From: Brooklawnia propionicigenes
GTDB taxonomy: Bacteria > Actinomycetota > Actinomycetes > Propionibacteriales > Propionibacteriaceae
Assembly: GCF_030297015.1 (NCBI RefSeq)
Contig: NZ_AP028056.1
Coordinates: forward strand, 1,870,939-1,934,938
Length of the DNA: 64,000 nucleotides
Direction of reading: 5' to 3'
Shown: one piece after another, positions 16,466-25,322 of the stretch
Numbering within the stretch: position 1 is the stretch's first letter
Layout: the number at the start of each line of letters is the position of its first letter
Translations under genes and position numbers: made by a program
The notes under the pieces: generated by a model
What the model was told of the DNA's origin: nothing
Database searches by the model: none
What the model saw: the letters and a program-made list of their open reading frames with translations, nothing else

Positions 16466-16531
16466 CTCACTCTCACGCGGTTCGACCCTCGCGCTCCCAC
16501 TGTTGGTGGGAGGGGTGTTGATCGTGAGAGC
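16466..16531. promoter_or_regulatory. Nested inverted repeats upstream of the recombinase gene
   Basis: An outer pair CTCTCACG / CGTGAGAG (about 16469-16476 and 16523-16530) encloses a tight hairpin CTCCCAC / GTGGGAG (16494-16500 and 16506-16512, 5-nt loop). It lies in the 181-bp gap between the recombinase start and the preceding gene. It may terminate operon transcription or control the recombinase. Confidence 0.45.
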
Positions 16532-16640
16532 AGCCGTCGAAGGCTGTAGGGCGAGACCCGATGGTCTCGGTGCGTGTTGCCCGCCGAGCGGCGAGGTTTA
16601 GGCCACAACACCCCGCATCGCGAGGCTTGCACAGTTCATT

Positions 16641-16868
16641 CTACCGGGCGGCTTCAGAGGCGGCCAGGCCATCCGGCGCCGCCCGGTAGGTGTCGGGCAC
16701 CCGCTCGGCCGCGCGGGCCGCGCGGCTCTCGCCGGTCTCCTGCAATGTCAGCCGGATGAGAACCTCGGCGAGCTTGTGCAGGTCGGCGCGTTCGCGGTGG
16801 ACGGCCCGGACGGAGAACGACCGCTCCTCGTAGGGGCGACGGTCGGTCTTCTTGGCGTAGCGGCTCAT
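16641..16868 (-). CDS. Small basic hypothetical protein, 75 aa
   Basis: The protein reads MSRYAKKTDRRPYEERSFSVRAVHRERADLHKLAEVLIRL onward: basic at the N-terminus, helical in the middle and Ala-rich at the end. I do not know its function; small genes of this kind are common beside the recombinase in actinobacterial conjugative elements. The ATG at 16868 lies just 5 bp after the end of the upstream gene. A longer frame reaching 17276 exists but overlaps the better-supported upstream gene, so I reject that extension. Confidence 0.65.
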   Translation of the reverse strand: MSRYAKKTDRRPYEERSFSVRAVHRERADLHKLAEVLIRLTLQETGESRAARAAERVPDTYRAAPDGLAASEAAR

Positions 16869-16872
16869 CGGT

Positions 16873-17430
16873 CTACTGCGCTTCGTCGTCGTCCAGGCCG
16901 GCGAAGAACTCGTCTTCGGCCTCCTGGCGCTTGCGGACTTGGGCGATGACGAACTCGACGAACTCGGCGTCCCGGTCGGTGAAGGTGAAGTCCTGGATCG
17001 TGGGTGCCGGGTCCTCACCGGGCCACGCAGCTTGCCGGGTCGGGCGGTCGCGGTCCCCACGAGTGCCGCAGGCCGTGACCCAGTAGCGAAGCCGCTCTCG
17101 AGCGTCGGCGAAGTCGCGGTGCCAACCGAGCGGCGCGGATGCGTTCTGCTCGGGGTCGTAGGCCGCGAGCCAATGCAGGTGCAGCGCCGACAGCTCCCAG
17201 ACCATCTCCGGGTGGTGGTGCCAGAACGGCGGCACCACCGCGACCGGGAGGCCATAGGTGCGCCGCAGCCAGTCAACCCACCGGTTCAGCGCGAGCCATT
17301 CCTGCTCCAGCTCGTGCGCCGTCAGCAGGTTCCAGTTCACGGGGTGCGGCGGTTCGGGCATGTCCGCGTTCGTGACACGGGGCGGTCCGTCGAAGACGTC
17401 CGGCTCATCCATCTCATGCTGATCGTTCAT
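16873..17430 (-). CDS. ICE-associated protein, DUF4913-like, 185 aa
   Basis: Trp- and His-rich soluble protein with the segment LNRWVDWLRRTYGLPVAVVPPFWHHHPEMVWELSALHLHWLAAYD and later WHRDFADARERLRYWV. The pattern (pole-position Trp/His, Pro-Pro-Phe-Trp, short C-terminal acidic helix) resembles the DUF4913-type proteins found with the SSB and coupling-protein genes of actinobacterial conjugative elements. The role is unknown. The start is ATG at 17430, chosen because the 33 upstream in-frame residues overlap the SSB gene end and look unconserved. Encoded 19 bp after the SSB gene. Confidence 0.7.
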   Translation of the reverse strand: MNDQHEMDEPDVFDGPPRVTNADMPEPPHPVNWNLLTAHELEQEWLALNRWVDWLRRTYGLPVAVVPPFWHHHPEMVWELSALHLHWLAAYDPEQNASAPLGWHRDFADARERLRYWVTACGTRGDRDRPTRQAAWPGEDPAPTIQDFTFTDRDAEFVEFVIAQVRKRQEAEDEFFAGLDDDEAQ

Positions 17431-17449
17431 GGTGCTTCGACTCCCGAAC

Positions 17450-17890
17450 TCACATGCTGACCGGGGCGTGCGCCGCGGTCGCTGCTCGCTGCGTCGGCTC
17501 GTACGTTGCTGCGTCCCGGCCCACTCCATTGCGCGGCGTCCGGTCGACCTCGTAGCGGGTTCGCGCGGCGTCGTGGCCGATCTTCTTGGCGACGAACTCT
17601 TCGCCCTCGATTGCCTGACCGTTGCGCTCGTAGTTGACCGGCCGCGTGTAGCCCTCGGCGACGAAGTTGTCGCCCTGGGCGAAGCTCGCGTGCGCGTGCT
17701 CAGCGGAACGCCCGAACATCACCAAGTGGTGGTAGGTCGTCTCGGTCTGCGTGAACGAGCCGTCGTCCTCGCGGCGGAAGTGCTCCTTGCCGATACGGGC
17801 GAAGAACCTGGCGTCTCCCTTTGCCGTCTCGGTGAGCAACGGCTCCGAAGCGATGAAGCCTGACAGCGATTCCTGGGTGTGAATGGCCAT
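17450..17890 (-). CDS. ssb: Single-stranded DNA-binding protein
   Basis: OB-fold SSB homologue (146 aa) with the beta-strand pattern GFIASEPLLTETAKGDARFFARIGKE, TYHHLVMFGRSAEHAHASFAQGDNFVAEGYTRP and a short C-terminal region lacking the acidic DDDIPF-like tail of chromosomal SSB. Such plasmid- or ICE-borne SSBs coat the transferred strand and aid its conversion in the recipient. The start is ATG at 17890 behind a GGAGGAGG-type site. It lies downstream of the coupling protein, separated by 80 bp. Divergent from housekeeping SSB but the fold assignment is good. Confidence 0.82.
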   Translation of the reverse strand: MAIHTQESLSGFIASEPLLTETAKGDARFFARIGKEHFRREDDGSFTQTETTYHHLVMFGRSAEHAHASFAQGDNFVAEGYTRPVNYERNGQAIEGEEFVAKKIGHDAARTRYEVDRTPRNGVGRDAATYEPTQRAATAAHAPVSM

Positions 17891-17970
17891 GATGGCCTCC
17901 TCCTGACTCGGGCGACCAACTGCGTGTGGGTCGCTCTGTCAGGCAGGTGCACTGGAGCTTCCAAGCGTCG

Positions 17971-19749
17971 TCAGGAGGCGGGACGGTGGCGCAGAAGCGC
18001 TTCGAGTTCGTCGCGGTCAGTGCGGAGCTGCGCTGCGTCGGGCCGGGTCGGCCAGGCGCGCAGGTCGGTGACGATGGGCGGCGCAGAGCGCAGCATCGTG
18101 ATGCCGGTGCCGAACGGCAGTGTTCGGATGCGGTCTGGCGGCAGGATCGGGACGCGGCGGATCGAGCGCTGATTCGAGCGGGTGCCGTGGTCGCCGAGGG
18201 TCACGCTGTCGGTGTACTCGTCGCGCTCTCCGATGAGCGTGGAGAGGTCTTGGAGGTCACGGCTGTTGGATGCGCCGCCGAGGATGATCTTGACGATGCT
18301 GGCGTCCCAGATCGCGCCGGCCTGATGCTCACTCCACCTGTCGCGAGCCTGGGCGAGGGACTGCAAGACCGGCATGGTCGTGATCCCGGTGCCGCCACCT
18401 TCGGCCATGAGCGTCGGCAGTGACGGCAGCGGCGCGAGGTTTCCGATCTCGTCGAGCGCGAGCAACAGCGGCGGGTCGAGCCGGGCTCCCGGTGAGCGTG
18501 CGGCGAGTCGGCGGGCGGTTTCGATGAGGTCTTCGACGAACGCCGCGACCAGCGACGCGGAGGCTCCCGCTCCGGCACCGGTGGCGAGCAGGTAGAGGGT
18601 GCCTTGCTCGGTGAGGAAGGTCTCGGGGTCGAAGTGTTCGTGCGGTCCTGGCGTGACAGCATCGAGCACGCGCGGGTCGGCGAGGGCTGCGAGCGCGAGG
18701 GAGACGCCTTGCCAGATGCTGTCGCGGGTCTTGGGGTCGGCGTCGATCATCGCGGCTAGCGAGTCGTCCCAGCCCATCGCGGCGTTCGGGTGCGAGTTGA
18801 GGATCGCGACGGCCTCCGACGCCGCGCTGGGATCAAGAGTCCACCTGAACAGCTCGGCCGGCTGGCGGCCGTCGAGCGCGGCAGCGTGCAGCAGGCTCTG
18901 GAGTGCTGTGCGGGTCTTGCCCTCCCAGAACCCGCCGGACTCGACCCCGCCAGCACTGAGGCCTGTGGCGGCGGCGAGGCCGTTGGCGCGGATCATCGCG
19001 GTCAGCGGATCGTCGCACCCGCGAATGGGCGACCAGCGCAGCCCGGCGGGGATGTCCTCGGCGAGGTGTTGCGGGTCGAACACGGCGACCGGCCCGCCCT
19101 TGCGGCGTCGGTCGCGGAGGGTGGCGGTGAGGTTATCGGGCCTGGTGCTGGTGGTGACGACCGCTCCGGGTGCGTCGAGGATCGCGTTGATGACGACATG
19201 CAGGCCCTTGCCTGAGCGGGGCGGGCCGATCAGCAGGATCGAGTCTTCGACCGATGCCCAGACCTTCGTTCCACGACTGGCACCGAGCAGGTAGCCGACA
19301 TCCTGCGGTGCTGGCGACTCCAAGGAGGGCCGCAGCGTGGCCGCGCGGTGAAGCAGTGCTTTCGCGGATGCGGCGGTCTTGACCTCGTGGCTGGTCGCGA
19401 TCCCCGCCAGTCGGTGCGGGTCGGTCTCTGTCTTCCGCGTGTGGCGGCGCAGCACGATCCACACCCAGACGATCCCGGCAGCGAGTCCGCCGAGCAGTGC
19501 CGTGCTGACAAGCCAGTAGACGACCGGGTTGAGTCCGTCGGCACCGAGCGCGGTCGCTGGATCGCCGGGGTTGAACAGTACGGCGAGCCCCGCCGCTGCG
19601 CCGGCGTCTGGTTGCGGTGTGCCGGTGAGGAACGCGGCGACGCTACCAGCGGCGCGGAGGGCGAGAGCGATCCCGAACATGCCGATCAGGCCAATGAGGG
19701 CGGCGTTGGTGAGTTCGTCGCCCATGCCCGCGGCTTGCCGCTGGTTCAT
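17971..19749 (-). CDS. VirD4/TraG-type T4SS coupling protein
   Basis: Membrane-anchored hexameric ATPase that brings the relaxosome to the conjugation channel (592 aa). Two to three N-terminal membrane helices (about 12-40 and 78-100) precede the Walker A motif LIGPPRSGKG (about 172-181) and a Walker B LLLALDEIGNLAPL (about 415-428), followed by the TraM-recognition/TraG-D C-terminal region (GITTMPVLQSLAQARDRW, KIILGGASN). Start and stop overlap the neighbouring gene by ATGA, showing tight coupling. Belongs to the actinobacterial ICE type found with SCO6880 and TrbL homologues. Confident. Confidence 0.92.
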   Translation of the reverse strand: MNQRQAAGMGDELTNAALIGLIGMFGIALALRAAGSVAAFLTGTPQPDAGAAAGLAVLFNPGDPATALGADGLNPVVYWLVSTALLGGLAAGIVWVWIVLRRHTRKTETDPHRLAGIATSHEVKTAASAKALLHRAATLRPSLESPAPQDVGYLLGASRGTKVWASVEDSILLIGPPRSGKGLHVVINAILDAPGAVVTTSTRPDNLTATLRDRRRKGGPVAVFDPQHLAEDIPAGLRWSPIRGCDDPLTAMIRANGLAAATGLSAGGVESGGFWEGKTRTALQSLLHAAALDGRQPAELFRWTLDPSAASEAVAILNSHPNAAMGWDDSLAAMIDADPKTRDSIWQGVSLALAALADPRVLDAVTPGPHEHFDPETFLTEQGTLYLLATGAGAGASASLVAAFVEDLIETARRLAARSPGARLDPPLLLALDEIGNLAPLPSLPTLMAEGGGTGITTMPVLQSLAQARDRWSEHQAGAIWDASIVKIILGGASNSRDLQDLSTLIGERDEYTDSVTLGDHGTRSNQRSIRRVPILPPDRIRTLPFGTGITMLRSAPPIVTDLRAWPTRPDAAQLRTDRDELEALLRHRPAS

Positions 19750-20294
19750 GTCAGCCGCCGCACCGCGAGCGTGCCCGAGATGCGCCCGAACAGGATCACC
19801 TCGTGTGTGCCGTCCGGCAGGTCGTCGAGGTCAATGAGCGTCCGGGTTTCGCCGGTTCCGGTGGCGTCGGTGTGGGAGTCGATCGTCGCGACGGCGACAT
19901 CCTCGCCGGGGACGAACCCGCCCGCGGTGACCTCGGCCAAGCGCGGCATCCGTCGGGCGTGACGGCTCCGACGAGTCTCCGGCACCGGGTTCTCGGTCGG
20001 TGCCGCTGCGCGTCGGGGCTTGCGGGTGCGGAGGATGTCGGGGAAGACGCTGCCATCGTTCTCGCGCACTTCGACCCGGACCGCGATGGTGCGGTCCTTG
20101 GTGATGGCATCCATGAGCGGCCCGAACGTCGCCCGCGTCCAAGCGCTCCCGTCCGGCGACGCGAACGGTGTCCCATCGACCATCGCGGCGAGGGTGCCGT
20201 CTTCGGCGACGGTCACGAGGACATGCGGCAGCTCGACGGGAGCCGTGTTCTCGTCGTCGGTCGTGGTGGATCGGCGTGGGCCATTGAGGTTCAT
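19746..20294 (-). CDS. ICE hypothetical protein, 182 aa
   Basis: Soluble protein with a basic middle (TRKPRRAAAP, RRSRHARRMP) joining two beta-rich halves: PHVLVTVAEDGTLAAMVDGTPF and TRTLIDLDDLPDGTHEVILFGRISG. No known motif. It is locked between the VirB4-like and VirD4 genes with 4-bp overlaps at both ends, so it is certainly part of the transfer operon; a role as an accessory to one of the ATPases is a reasonable guess only. The start is ATG at 20294; upstream in-frame sequence belongs to the neighbouring gene. Confidence 0.72.
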   Translation of the reverse strand: MNLNGPRRSTTTDDENTAPVELPHVLVTVAEDGTLAAMVDGTPFASPDGSAWTRATFGPLMDAITKDRTIAVRVEVRENDGSVFPDILRTRKPRRAAAPTENPVPETRRSRHARRMPRLAEVTAGGFVPGEDVAVATIDSHTDATGTGETRTLIDLDDLPDGTHEVILFGRISGTLAVRRLT

Positions 20295-21775
20295 CGGTGG
20301 CCTCCGGCTGCACGGGTGCTGGTGTCGAATAGTGCGAGTTCGTCGGGGTGGAGTTGGTGTTGGCAGACGAAGCTTCTGGCCTTGATCCGCCATAGGCCTT
20401 GTCCGACGCCGAGGTTTGGCAAGAGCTGCTGCTCGGTGCCGGTCAGGCCGAGAGCGGTAGCGGTCGGTCCGAGTTGGTCGGACTCCTGCCGGTACACGAT
20501 CCGCGTCTCGGCGTTCGCAAGCAGTGAGTTGGCCAGCGAGCGCATGGCGGAGCCCTGGTCGCCCACGTTGTCGAGGTCGGTGAGCTTGTGGAAGATCAGC
20601 ATGTTCGCGATCCCGTAGTGCCTGGCGAGTCGCCAGTGCGCATCCATCCGCCGCAACAGAGCCGGGTGGGACATGAGCCGCCAGGCCTCGTCGTAGATCA
20701 CCCACCGCTGCCCACCGTTCGGGTCGAGCAGCGCAGACTCCATCCACGCCGACGAGCACGTCATCAACACCGAAATGAGCGTCGAGTTCTCGGTGACCCG
20801 CGAGAGATCGAGCGAGATCATCGGCAACGACGGATCGAACGCGACCGTCGAAGGCCCATCGAACAGCCCGGCCAGGTCACCGGCCACGAGGCGGCGCAGC
20901 GCATGGCCGACAAGCCTGCCGTCCTCGGCCAACCTGCCGTCGGCATCCGCACTCGGGGCGAGGATGCGATCAACGACCATCGGCAGGATCGGCACGTCGT
21001 TCTCCCGCACCGTCTGAGTCAGGGCGATGTCGATCGCGGTGTGCTCCAACGGCGACAAGCCGCGCGCGAGCACGGTCTCCGCGAGGGCGCCGATCAGGTC
21101 ACGGCGTCGCGCAGCGACGGTCGAGGCCCACTGCTCATCCGAGAGTCCGCTGGGCCGGTGGCCTTCGTCGAGTGGATTCAGGCGAGTGTTGAGTCCGTGG
21201 CCGAGGACGATGGCGCGTCCGCCGACGGCGTTGGCGACGGCGGTGTGTTCGCCCTTTGGATCGCCGGGAACGTACACGCGCCGCCCGAACGGTAGCGACC
21301 GCGTGTAGAGGGACTTGGCCAGCGATGACTTGCCGGAGCCGACGATCCCGGCCAGCACCACGTTGGGTGCGGTGATGATGCCGCGTGCGTAGAGCACCCA
21401 CGGGTCGTAGACGAAGCTCCCGCCCGAGTAGAGGTCTTGGCCGACGAACACGCCGTCGGCGCCGAGACCGCCCTCGGCGACGAACGGGTACGCGCCCGCC
21501 AGTGTCGCCGACGTGTCCTGATGCCGCGTCAGATGAAACCGACCTGGGGTGCGCAGCCGCGCAGCACCGGACTCGCCCGCCTTCGGCAGGTAGATCGTCG
21601 CGCGGCGCTCGGCGCGCTCCTGCTCAGCCTTCGCCTTCGCGGCGGCGATCGCGGTCCTGTGCTGCTCGGCGTGGAGCCTCGCCTCGGCCTTGCGGCGCTG
21701 CTTGCGGAGCTTGCGCCGCTCCTTCGACGGTGCCACCAGAACGGCAGTGTGCAGCCGCGCGCGATCCTCGGTCAC
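20291..21775 (-). CDS. VirB4-like conjugation ATPase
   Basis: Cytoplasmic ATPase powering type IV secretion assembly (about 494 aa). A charged Lys/Arg coiled N-terminus (KERRKLRKQRRKAEARLHAEQ) is followed by the RecA-like fold with Walker A LAGIVGSGKSSLAKSL and Walker B RWVIYDEAWRLM. The tail has DLDNVGDQGS and the arginine-bearing region typical of VirB4/TraC C-terminal domains. I chose GTG at 21775, which overlaps the upstream stop (GTGA); the frame is open further but reads as low-complexity Arg/Gly. The N-terminal VirB4 half seems to be carried by the separate SCO6880 protein, as in other actinobacterial elements. Confidence 0.88.
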   Translation of the reverse strand: MTEDRARLHTAVLVAPSKERRKLRKQRRKAEARLHAEQHRTAIAAAKAKAEQERAERRATIYLPKAGESGAARLRTPGRFHLTRHQDTSATLAGAYPFVAEGGLGADGVFVGQDLYSGGSFVYDPWVLYARGIITAPNVVLAGIVGSGKSSLAKSLYTRSLPFGRRVYVPGDPKGEHTAVANAVGGRAIVLGHGLNTRLNPLDEGHRPSGLSDEQWASTVAARRRDLIGALAETVLARGLSPLEHTAIDIALTQTVRENDVPILPMVVDRILAPSADADGRLAEDGRLVGHALRRLVAGDLAGLFDGPSTVAFDPSLPMISLDLSRVTENSTLISVLMTCSSAWMESALLDPNGGQRWVIYDEAWRLMSHPALLRRMDAHWRLARHYGIANMLIFHKLTDLDNVGDQGSAMRSLANSLLANAETRIVYRQESDQLGPTATALGLTGTEQQLLPNLGVGQGLWRIKARSFVCQHQLHPDELALFDTSTRAAGGHR

Positions 21776-22602
21776 CGCACCAGCCCCCGCGCCTGCTTGA
21801 CCGCCGTGATCTTGGCCGGCTCGAACCACGACCCGTCTCGCTTCGGCGCGGGCAGGTCGGCCCGCTCTGGGGCGCCCGGCGACGAGTGCGACACCAGCAG
21901 TTCCGGCCCACCCTGCACCGGCTCGGGCTCGATCTGTTCGGCGGCCTGGGTCTCTGCCTCCGGTTCGGTGTAGCGGCGCAGCAACGAGACGTAGCCGACG
22001 TGCGGGTTGACGACCAGGGCGTAGTCGCCCGAGAGCGCCACCCGGTCGTTTGTTCCCTCGCCGGGCTCGTCGTAGACGTATCCGTTCTCCAGCGCGGCCT
22101 GCGTGGTCTCGTCGCCGTAGTCCCACTGCGCGAGGAAGTCCACCGCATCGACATGGCCCAGCTCGCCGAGGATGCGCAATGGCCGGTCGGCCTCTTCGCC
22201 CTGGAGGAACACCACGCTGACCCACCGCGACGGCGCGGCCTCCTCGACGGCGGGCTCGGGATGCCAAGCGATCCGCCCCGCAGCGATGAACCCCTCCGCG
22301 AGCCGGTCATACGCCCGGTCGACGAGACTCGCGGCCTGACGCAACTCCTCCGCAGTGGCGAGCGCGTCCCGCACTCCTGCCTCGTGGCTGCCGGCGTCGT
22401 TGAAGGCGTGCGCGGCCTTGCGCTCGTGAACATCAGCGATCTGGTCGAGCGCCTGCCGCAGCGACCGCATCCCCGAGGACAGGTCACCGATAACCCCATA
22501 CATCTCGGCTGGCTGATCGAACCCCCGGCTCGCGTGAGTGAGTCCGCGCAAGGCTTCGGACGCCTCAGCGGCATCGGCAGTCGAATCGAAGAACGTGGGC
22601 AT
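21772..22602 (-). CDS. Conserved ICE hypothetical protein, 276 aa
   Basis: Soluble protein. Residues 1-115 are helical (DAAEASEALRGLTHASRGFDQPAEMYGVIGDLSSGMRSLRQAL), 120-210 are mixed (PSRWVSVVFLQGE, LAQWDYGDETTQAALENGYVYDE) and the C-terminal 70 are Pro/Glu-rich. I know similar proteins only by their place between SCO6880 and VirB4-like genes of actinobacterial elements; no function is established to my knowledge. The start is ATG at 22602 preceded by GAGGAGG. A rightward two-gene cargo cassette now separates it from its presumed operon partner SCO6880. Confidence 0.75.
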   Translation of the reverse strand: MPTFFDSTADAAEASEALRGLTHASRGFDQPAEMYGVIGDLSSGMRSLRQALDQIADVHERKAAHAFNDAGSHEAGVRDALATAEELRQAASLVDRAYDRLAEGFIAAGRIAWHPEPAVEEAAPSRWVSVVFLQGEEADRPLRILGELGHVDAVDFLAQWDYGDETTQAALENGYVYDEPGEGTNDRVALSGDYALVVNPHVGYVSLLRRYTEPEAETQAAEQIEPEPVQGGPELLVSHSSPGAPERADLPAPKRDGSWFEPAKITAVKQARGLVR

Positions 22603-22735
22603 GGTCGGCCTCCTCGCAAGTCGTGTGACCAGGAGGTGTGCTGCGATGACCCAGGCGCTGTCGAAGGCGGCTGACATACTTGATGGAGGCGTCGGAGGGA
22701 GGCACGAGGCAGTCACCGGCGAGAAGGAGAGCCAC

Positions 22736-24439
22736 ATGGACGACCCGCGCGACGAGTCCGGTAATGATGACGCCGTTGGCAGGCAGACCGCAGAGGATGG
22801 TCAGGTCAGGTCCGACGCGCTTGAGCTCGCAGCGTCCACGACCCTCGTCGAGGTGACGCCAGGCGTCGCAGTCGTATTCGGCGAAGTCCCCGACGGTCTT
22901 GAACTCATCAGCCTTGACATGGTGCCGTCCTTCGACCGCGCTCAGCTCTCCACCGCTCTCGGCTCCTTCGGCAACGCAGGCACGATCGTCGGGAACGTCG
23001 CAGAGGCTGTATCGAGCGCGCAAGGCCTCTTCCGCGTCAACGATGCGACGCTATCTCTGTTGAAGAGCGGCGGGGAGATGGCAGCAAAGGACGGCGCCAA
23101 GCTCGGGGCGATCTTCAAGAACGGTGAACTGGTCGCCCAGGCGCGATTCATCCCAGCCTCCATGACGGCCGCCACGGCGATCGCAGCTATCGGCCCGGCC
23201 GTCGCCATGATCGCGCTCCAAATGCAGCTCGGCGAGATTTCCGGCCTCGTCCGCTCCAACATCCAGCTCACGACGCAGACGCTCAAGGCCATCCGAAACG
23301 AGCAATGGGCAGAGCTTGAAGGGCTGGCGGAGTCCGTCGATGAGGCAGTCAAGGAGACCCGCGAACTCGACGCCATCACAGACTCTGTCTGGGAGCCCAT
23401 CGCTCCCAGCGGTCCCAACATCCGCAAGCAATTGAAGCTATACCGCAAGAACGTGGCAGGCCATGTCCAGGAACTCGGGAAGTTGGACAGTCGCGCTCGC
23501 CGCCAGTACCTCGAATCCAACGCCGAAGCAATCGTCTTCGATACCTACGCGCTTCTCAGCTCACTCAAGACCCACGCGGAGTACCAGGCTGTCCGGGCCG
23601 CCCTCGCCAGAACACGAAGCACCAACGACGAGAGCGAAGCGCAGCTCTTCGACCGGATCGCCCGGAACACTCCCGTCGAGATCGACGAGTCGCTCTCCGA
23701 AATCCGATCGCTGACCGAGTCGCTCGTCCGCGAGTTGCGGATCATCGCCGAACTCCCCGGCCGCGCCACCGTGCCTCTCACGAAGAAGCGAAAAGACGCC
23801 AAGGCTTCTCAACTCACTTGCAGGCAGCTCCTCGAAGCGATCGACCCTTTGGCCAACATGCTCCAGCCAGCAGTCGAGATGCCAGCAGTACCAGCGGCGG
23901 TATGCGCACCCGAAGGGCTTGAACTCGATCCGTATCTGCATATCCTTCGGTGGTTCCTTGAGGATGGCGAGACGCTTCGCAGCGTGGCCTTCCCATACGA
24001 AATGGGAACTCACAACTTCGCTGGCGTCGTGCCGGCCATTCTCGCCAGAAGGGTTGATGCGACCTGGGATGCGCTCGCGCCAGGAAGAGCCAGTGCCATC
24101 GTTGAGAAGCTCGCGTCGAGCACGTTCGTAGCGGTGACTGACCGACGGATCGTCACCGCTAACCCAGGGAACCTCCTAAAGCGAGGCGAACTCGGCCCGA
24201 TCTACTCCCTGGATGACGTGCGGAATGTACGCGGTCGCTCGCACCGCGGAGCGGGCGTCCGACCCACTATCGACGTGGCCACAGAGGAGCGCGATCTGCA
24301 TTGGATGTTCCCCGACGCCGCGGAGCACGAAGACATCGACAGCCTGGCGGCGGCTCTCTCCGAAAGAACGCCCCACGCTGTTTCGGCCCCGACAGCGATT
24401 GAAGGACTTGCCACAGCAGACTCCGCCATCGACGCCTAG
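22736..24439 (+). CDS. Cargo protein of unknown function with hydrophobic core and PH-like C-terminus
   Basis: 567-aa protein on the opposite strand from the transfer operon. Residues about 45-130 form a helical region (STALGSFGNAGTIVGNVAEAVSSAQG). About 145-175 is a hydrophobic stretch (FIPASMTAATAIAAIGPAVAMIALQMQ) that could span or insert into a membrane. A long helical region follows (about 180-390; SNIQLTTQTLKAIRNEQWAELEGLAESVDEA). Near 500-550 the pattern FVAVTDRRIVTANPGNLLKRGELGPIYSLDDVRNV resembles a bacterial PH-like domain. The start is ATG at 22736 after AAGGAGAG. The gene is followed 19 bp later by a zinc-motif gene. Function unknown; a defence or toxin role is a guess from its cargo position. 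Confidence 0.75.
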   Translation: MDDPRDESGNDDAVGRQTAEDGQVRSDALELAASTTLVEVTPGVAVVFGEVPDGLELISLDMVPSFDRAQLSTALGSFGNAGTIVGNVAEAVSSAQGLFRVNDATLSLLKSGGEMAAKDGAKLGAIFKNGELVAQARFIPASMTAATAIAAIGPAVAMIALQMQLGEISGLVRSNIQLTTQTLKAIRNEQWAELEGLAESVDEAVKETRELDAITDSVWEPIAPSGPNIRKQLKLYRKNVAGHVQELGKLDSRARRQYLESNAEAIVFDTYALLSSLKTHAEYQAVRAALARTRSTNDESEAQLFDRIARNTPVEIDESLSEIRSLTESLVRELRIIAELPGRATVPLTKKRKDAKASQLTCRQLLEAIDPLANMLQPAVEMPAVPAAVCAPEGLELDPYLHILRWFLEDGETLRSVAFPYEMGTHNFAGVVPAILARRVDATWDALAPGRASAIVEKLASSTFVAVTDRRIVTANPGNLLKRGELGPIYSLDDVRNVRGRSHRGAGVRPTIDVATEERDLHWMFPDAAEHEDIDSLAAALSERTPHAVSAPTAIEGLATADSAIDA

Positions 24440-24458
24440 AGATTGCGCGAGTGCAGGC

Positions 24459-25277
24459 ATGAGTGAGCAGGAAGGCTTCCGGCCGACGGGTGGGCGGGCA
24501 AGGAGCGGCAAGTGCGCGCTGTGCGGGGCCCGGGCAAGACTCACCAAGGCACACGTGCCACCGAGAGCTGCATTCAACAATGGGAGCTTCTCTTGGGGCG
24601 GCACGACAGCAGGCAACCGACTTGCCCACGGGCGTCCACGACTCGGTGGCGCCAGCCTGTATGCGCATTGCGAACCTTGCCGGGCAGCCACATCCCCTTG
24701 GGATGACGAGTACATTCGGTGGGCCTACACCTTTGCAGTCAACCTGCTCCACTCCCAATGGAAGGGCGAGCGGACTCATATTGAAGGAAAGCTCAACGAG
24801 GTTCGCCCGGGCCGATTCATCCGCTCCGCGCTCGCGGGCATGACAGCGCTGACTCCGAAACTCATCGATTCACACCCTGACCTGGTCGGGGCCGTGCGGC
24901 ATGGAGTCGCAGCCCCAGCGCCAGAGGGCATCCGGCTCTTGGCGGCGATCGCGCCGGACGGAGCGGCGGCGGTCCTTGAGGGAGCACACGAGGGCTTGGC
25001 CGTAAAGCTGTCGCGGGATGGTGGAAGGGACGATGAATGGACGACAACGACCACACCGACAATCTCTGCCGTGATTCACTTCCCTCCGTTCAGCTTGCTG
25101 CTCGCGGATGGCCAGCTGGTGAGCGCTTTGCCACATGCCGACTGCACGGACTGGCTAGAACTCGGGGTCGACGACCTCGCAGACGTGTCCCTGGTGCTTC
25201 CCGTGGTCGATCTGCCACGAACCCCAGACGCGCCGGTTCCTGTTTCGATGCTTCGGTTCATCGAGGCGCGAGCCTGA
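24459..25277 (+). CDS. Zinc-motif (HNH-like) cargo protein
   Basis: 272-aa protein, second gene of the cargo pair. The N-terminus has KCALCGARARLTKAHVPPRAAFN (residues 19-41) and, about 45 residues later, YAHCEPCRAATSPWDDEY, giving two CxxC pairs around an AHVPP motif. This pattern is seen in HNH-like proteins of the LTxEHVPP group, so a zinc-bound nuclease or a nucleic-acid-binding fold is possible. The rest (90-272) is alpha/beta without motifs I recognise. The ATG at 24459 lies 19 bp past the upstream stop, so the pair is probably one transcript. It converges on the SCO6880 gene. Confidence 0.7.
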   Translation: MSEQEGFRPTGGRARSGKCALCGARARLTKAHVPPRAAFNNGSFSWGGTTAGNRLAHGRPRLGGASLYAHCEPCRAATSPWDDEYIRWAYTFAVNLLHSQWKGERTHIEGKLNEVRPGRFIRSALAGMTALTPKLIDSHPDLVGAVRHGVAAPAPEGIRLLAAIAPDGAAAVLEGAHEGLAVKLSRDGGRDDEWTTTTTPTISAVIHFPPFSLLLADGQLVSALPHADCTDWLELGVDDLADVSLVLPVVDLPRTPDAPVPVSMLRFIEARA

Positions 25278-25322
25278 TCCCCGGAGCAGGGGTCGGGTCA
25301 CGCCGCGGCGGTGGCGGTTGAC

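Noticed and set aside
16466-16531. A tRNA-like relic upstream of the recombinase
   Set aside because: There is a GGTTCGA-like string, but no acceptor or anticodon stem can be drawn.
16869-17276. An N-terminal extension of the 75-aa protein to 211 aa
   Set aside because: The added 136 codons overlap the DUF4913-like gene in another frame and are Arg/Ser/Thr-rich.
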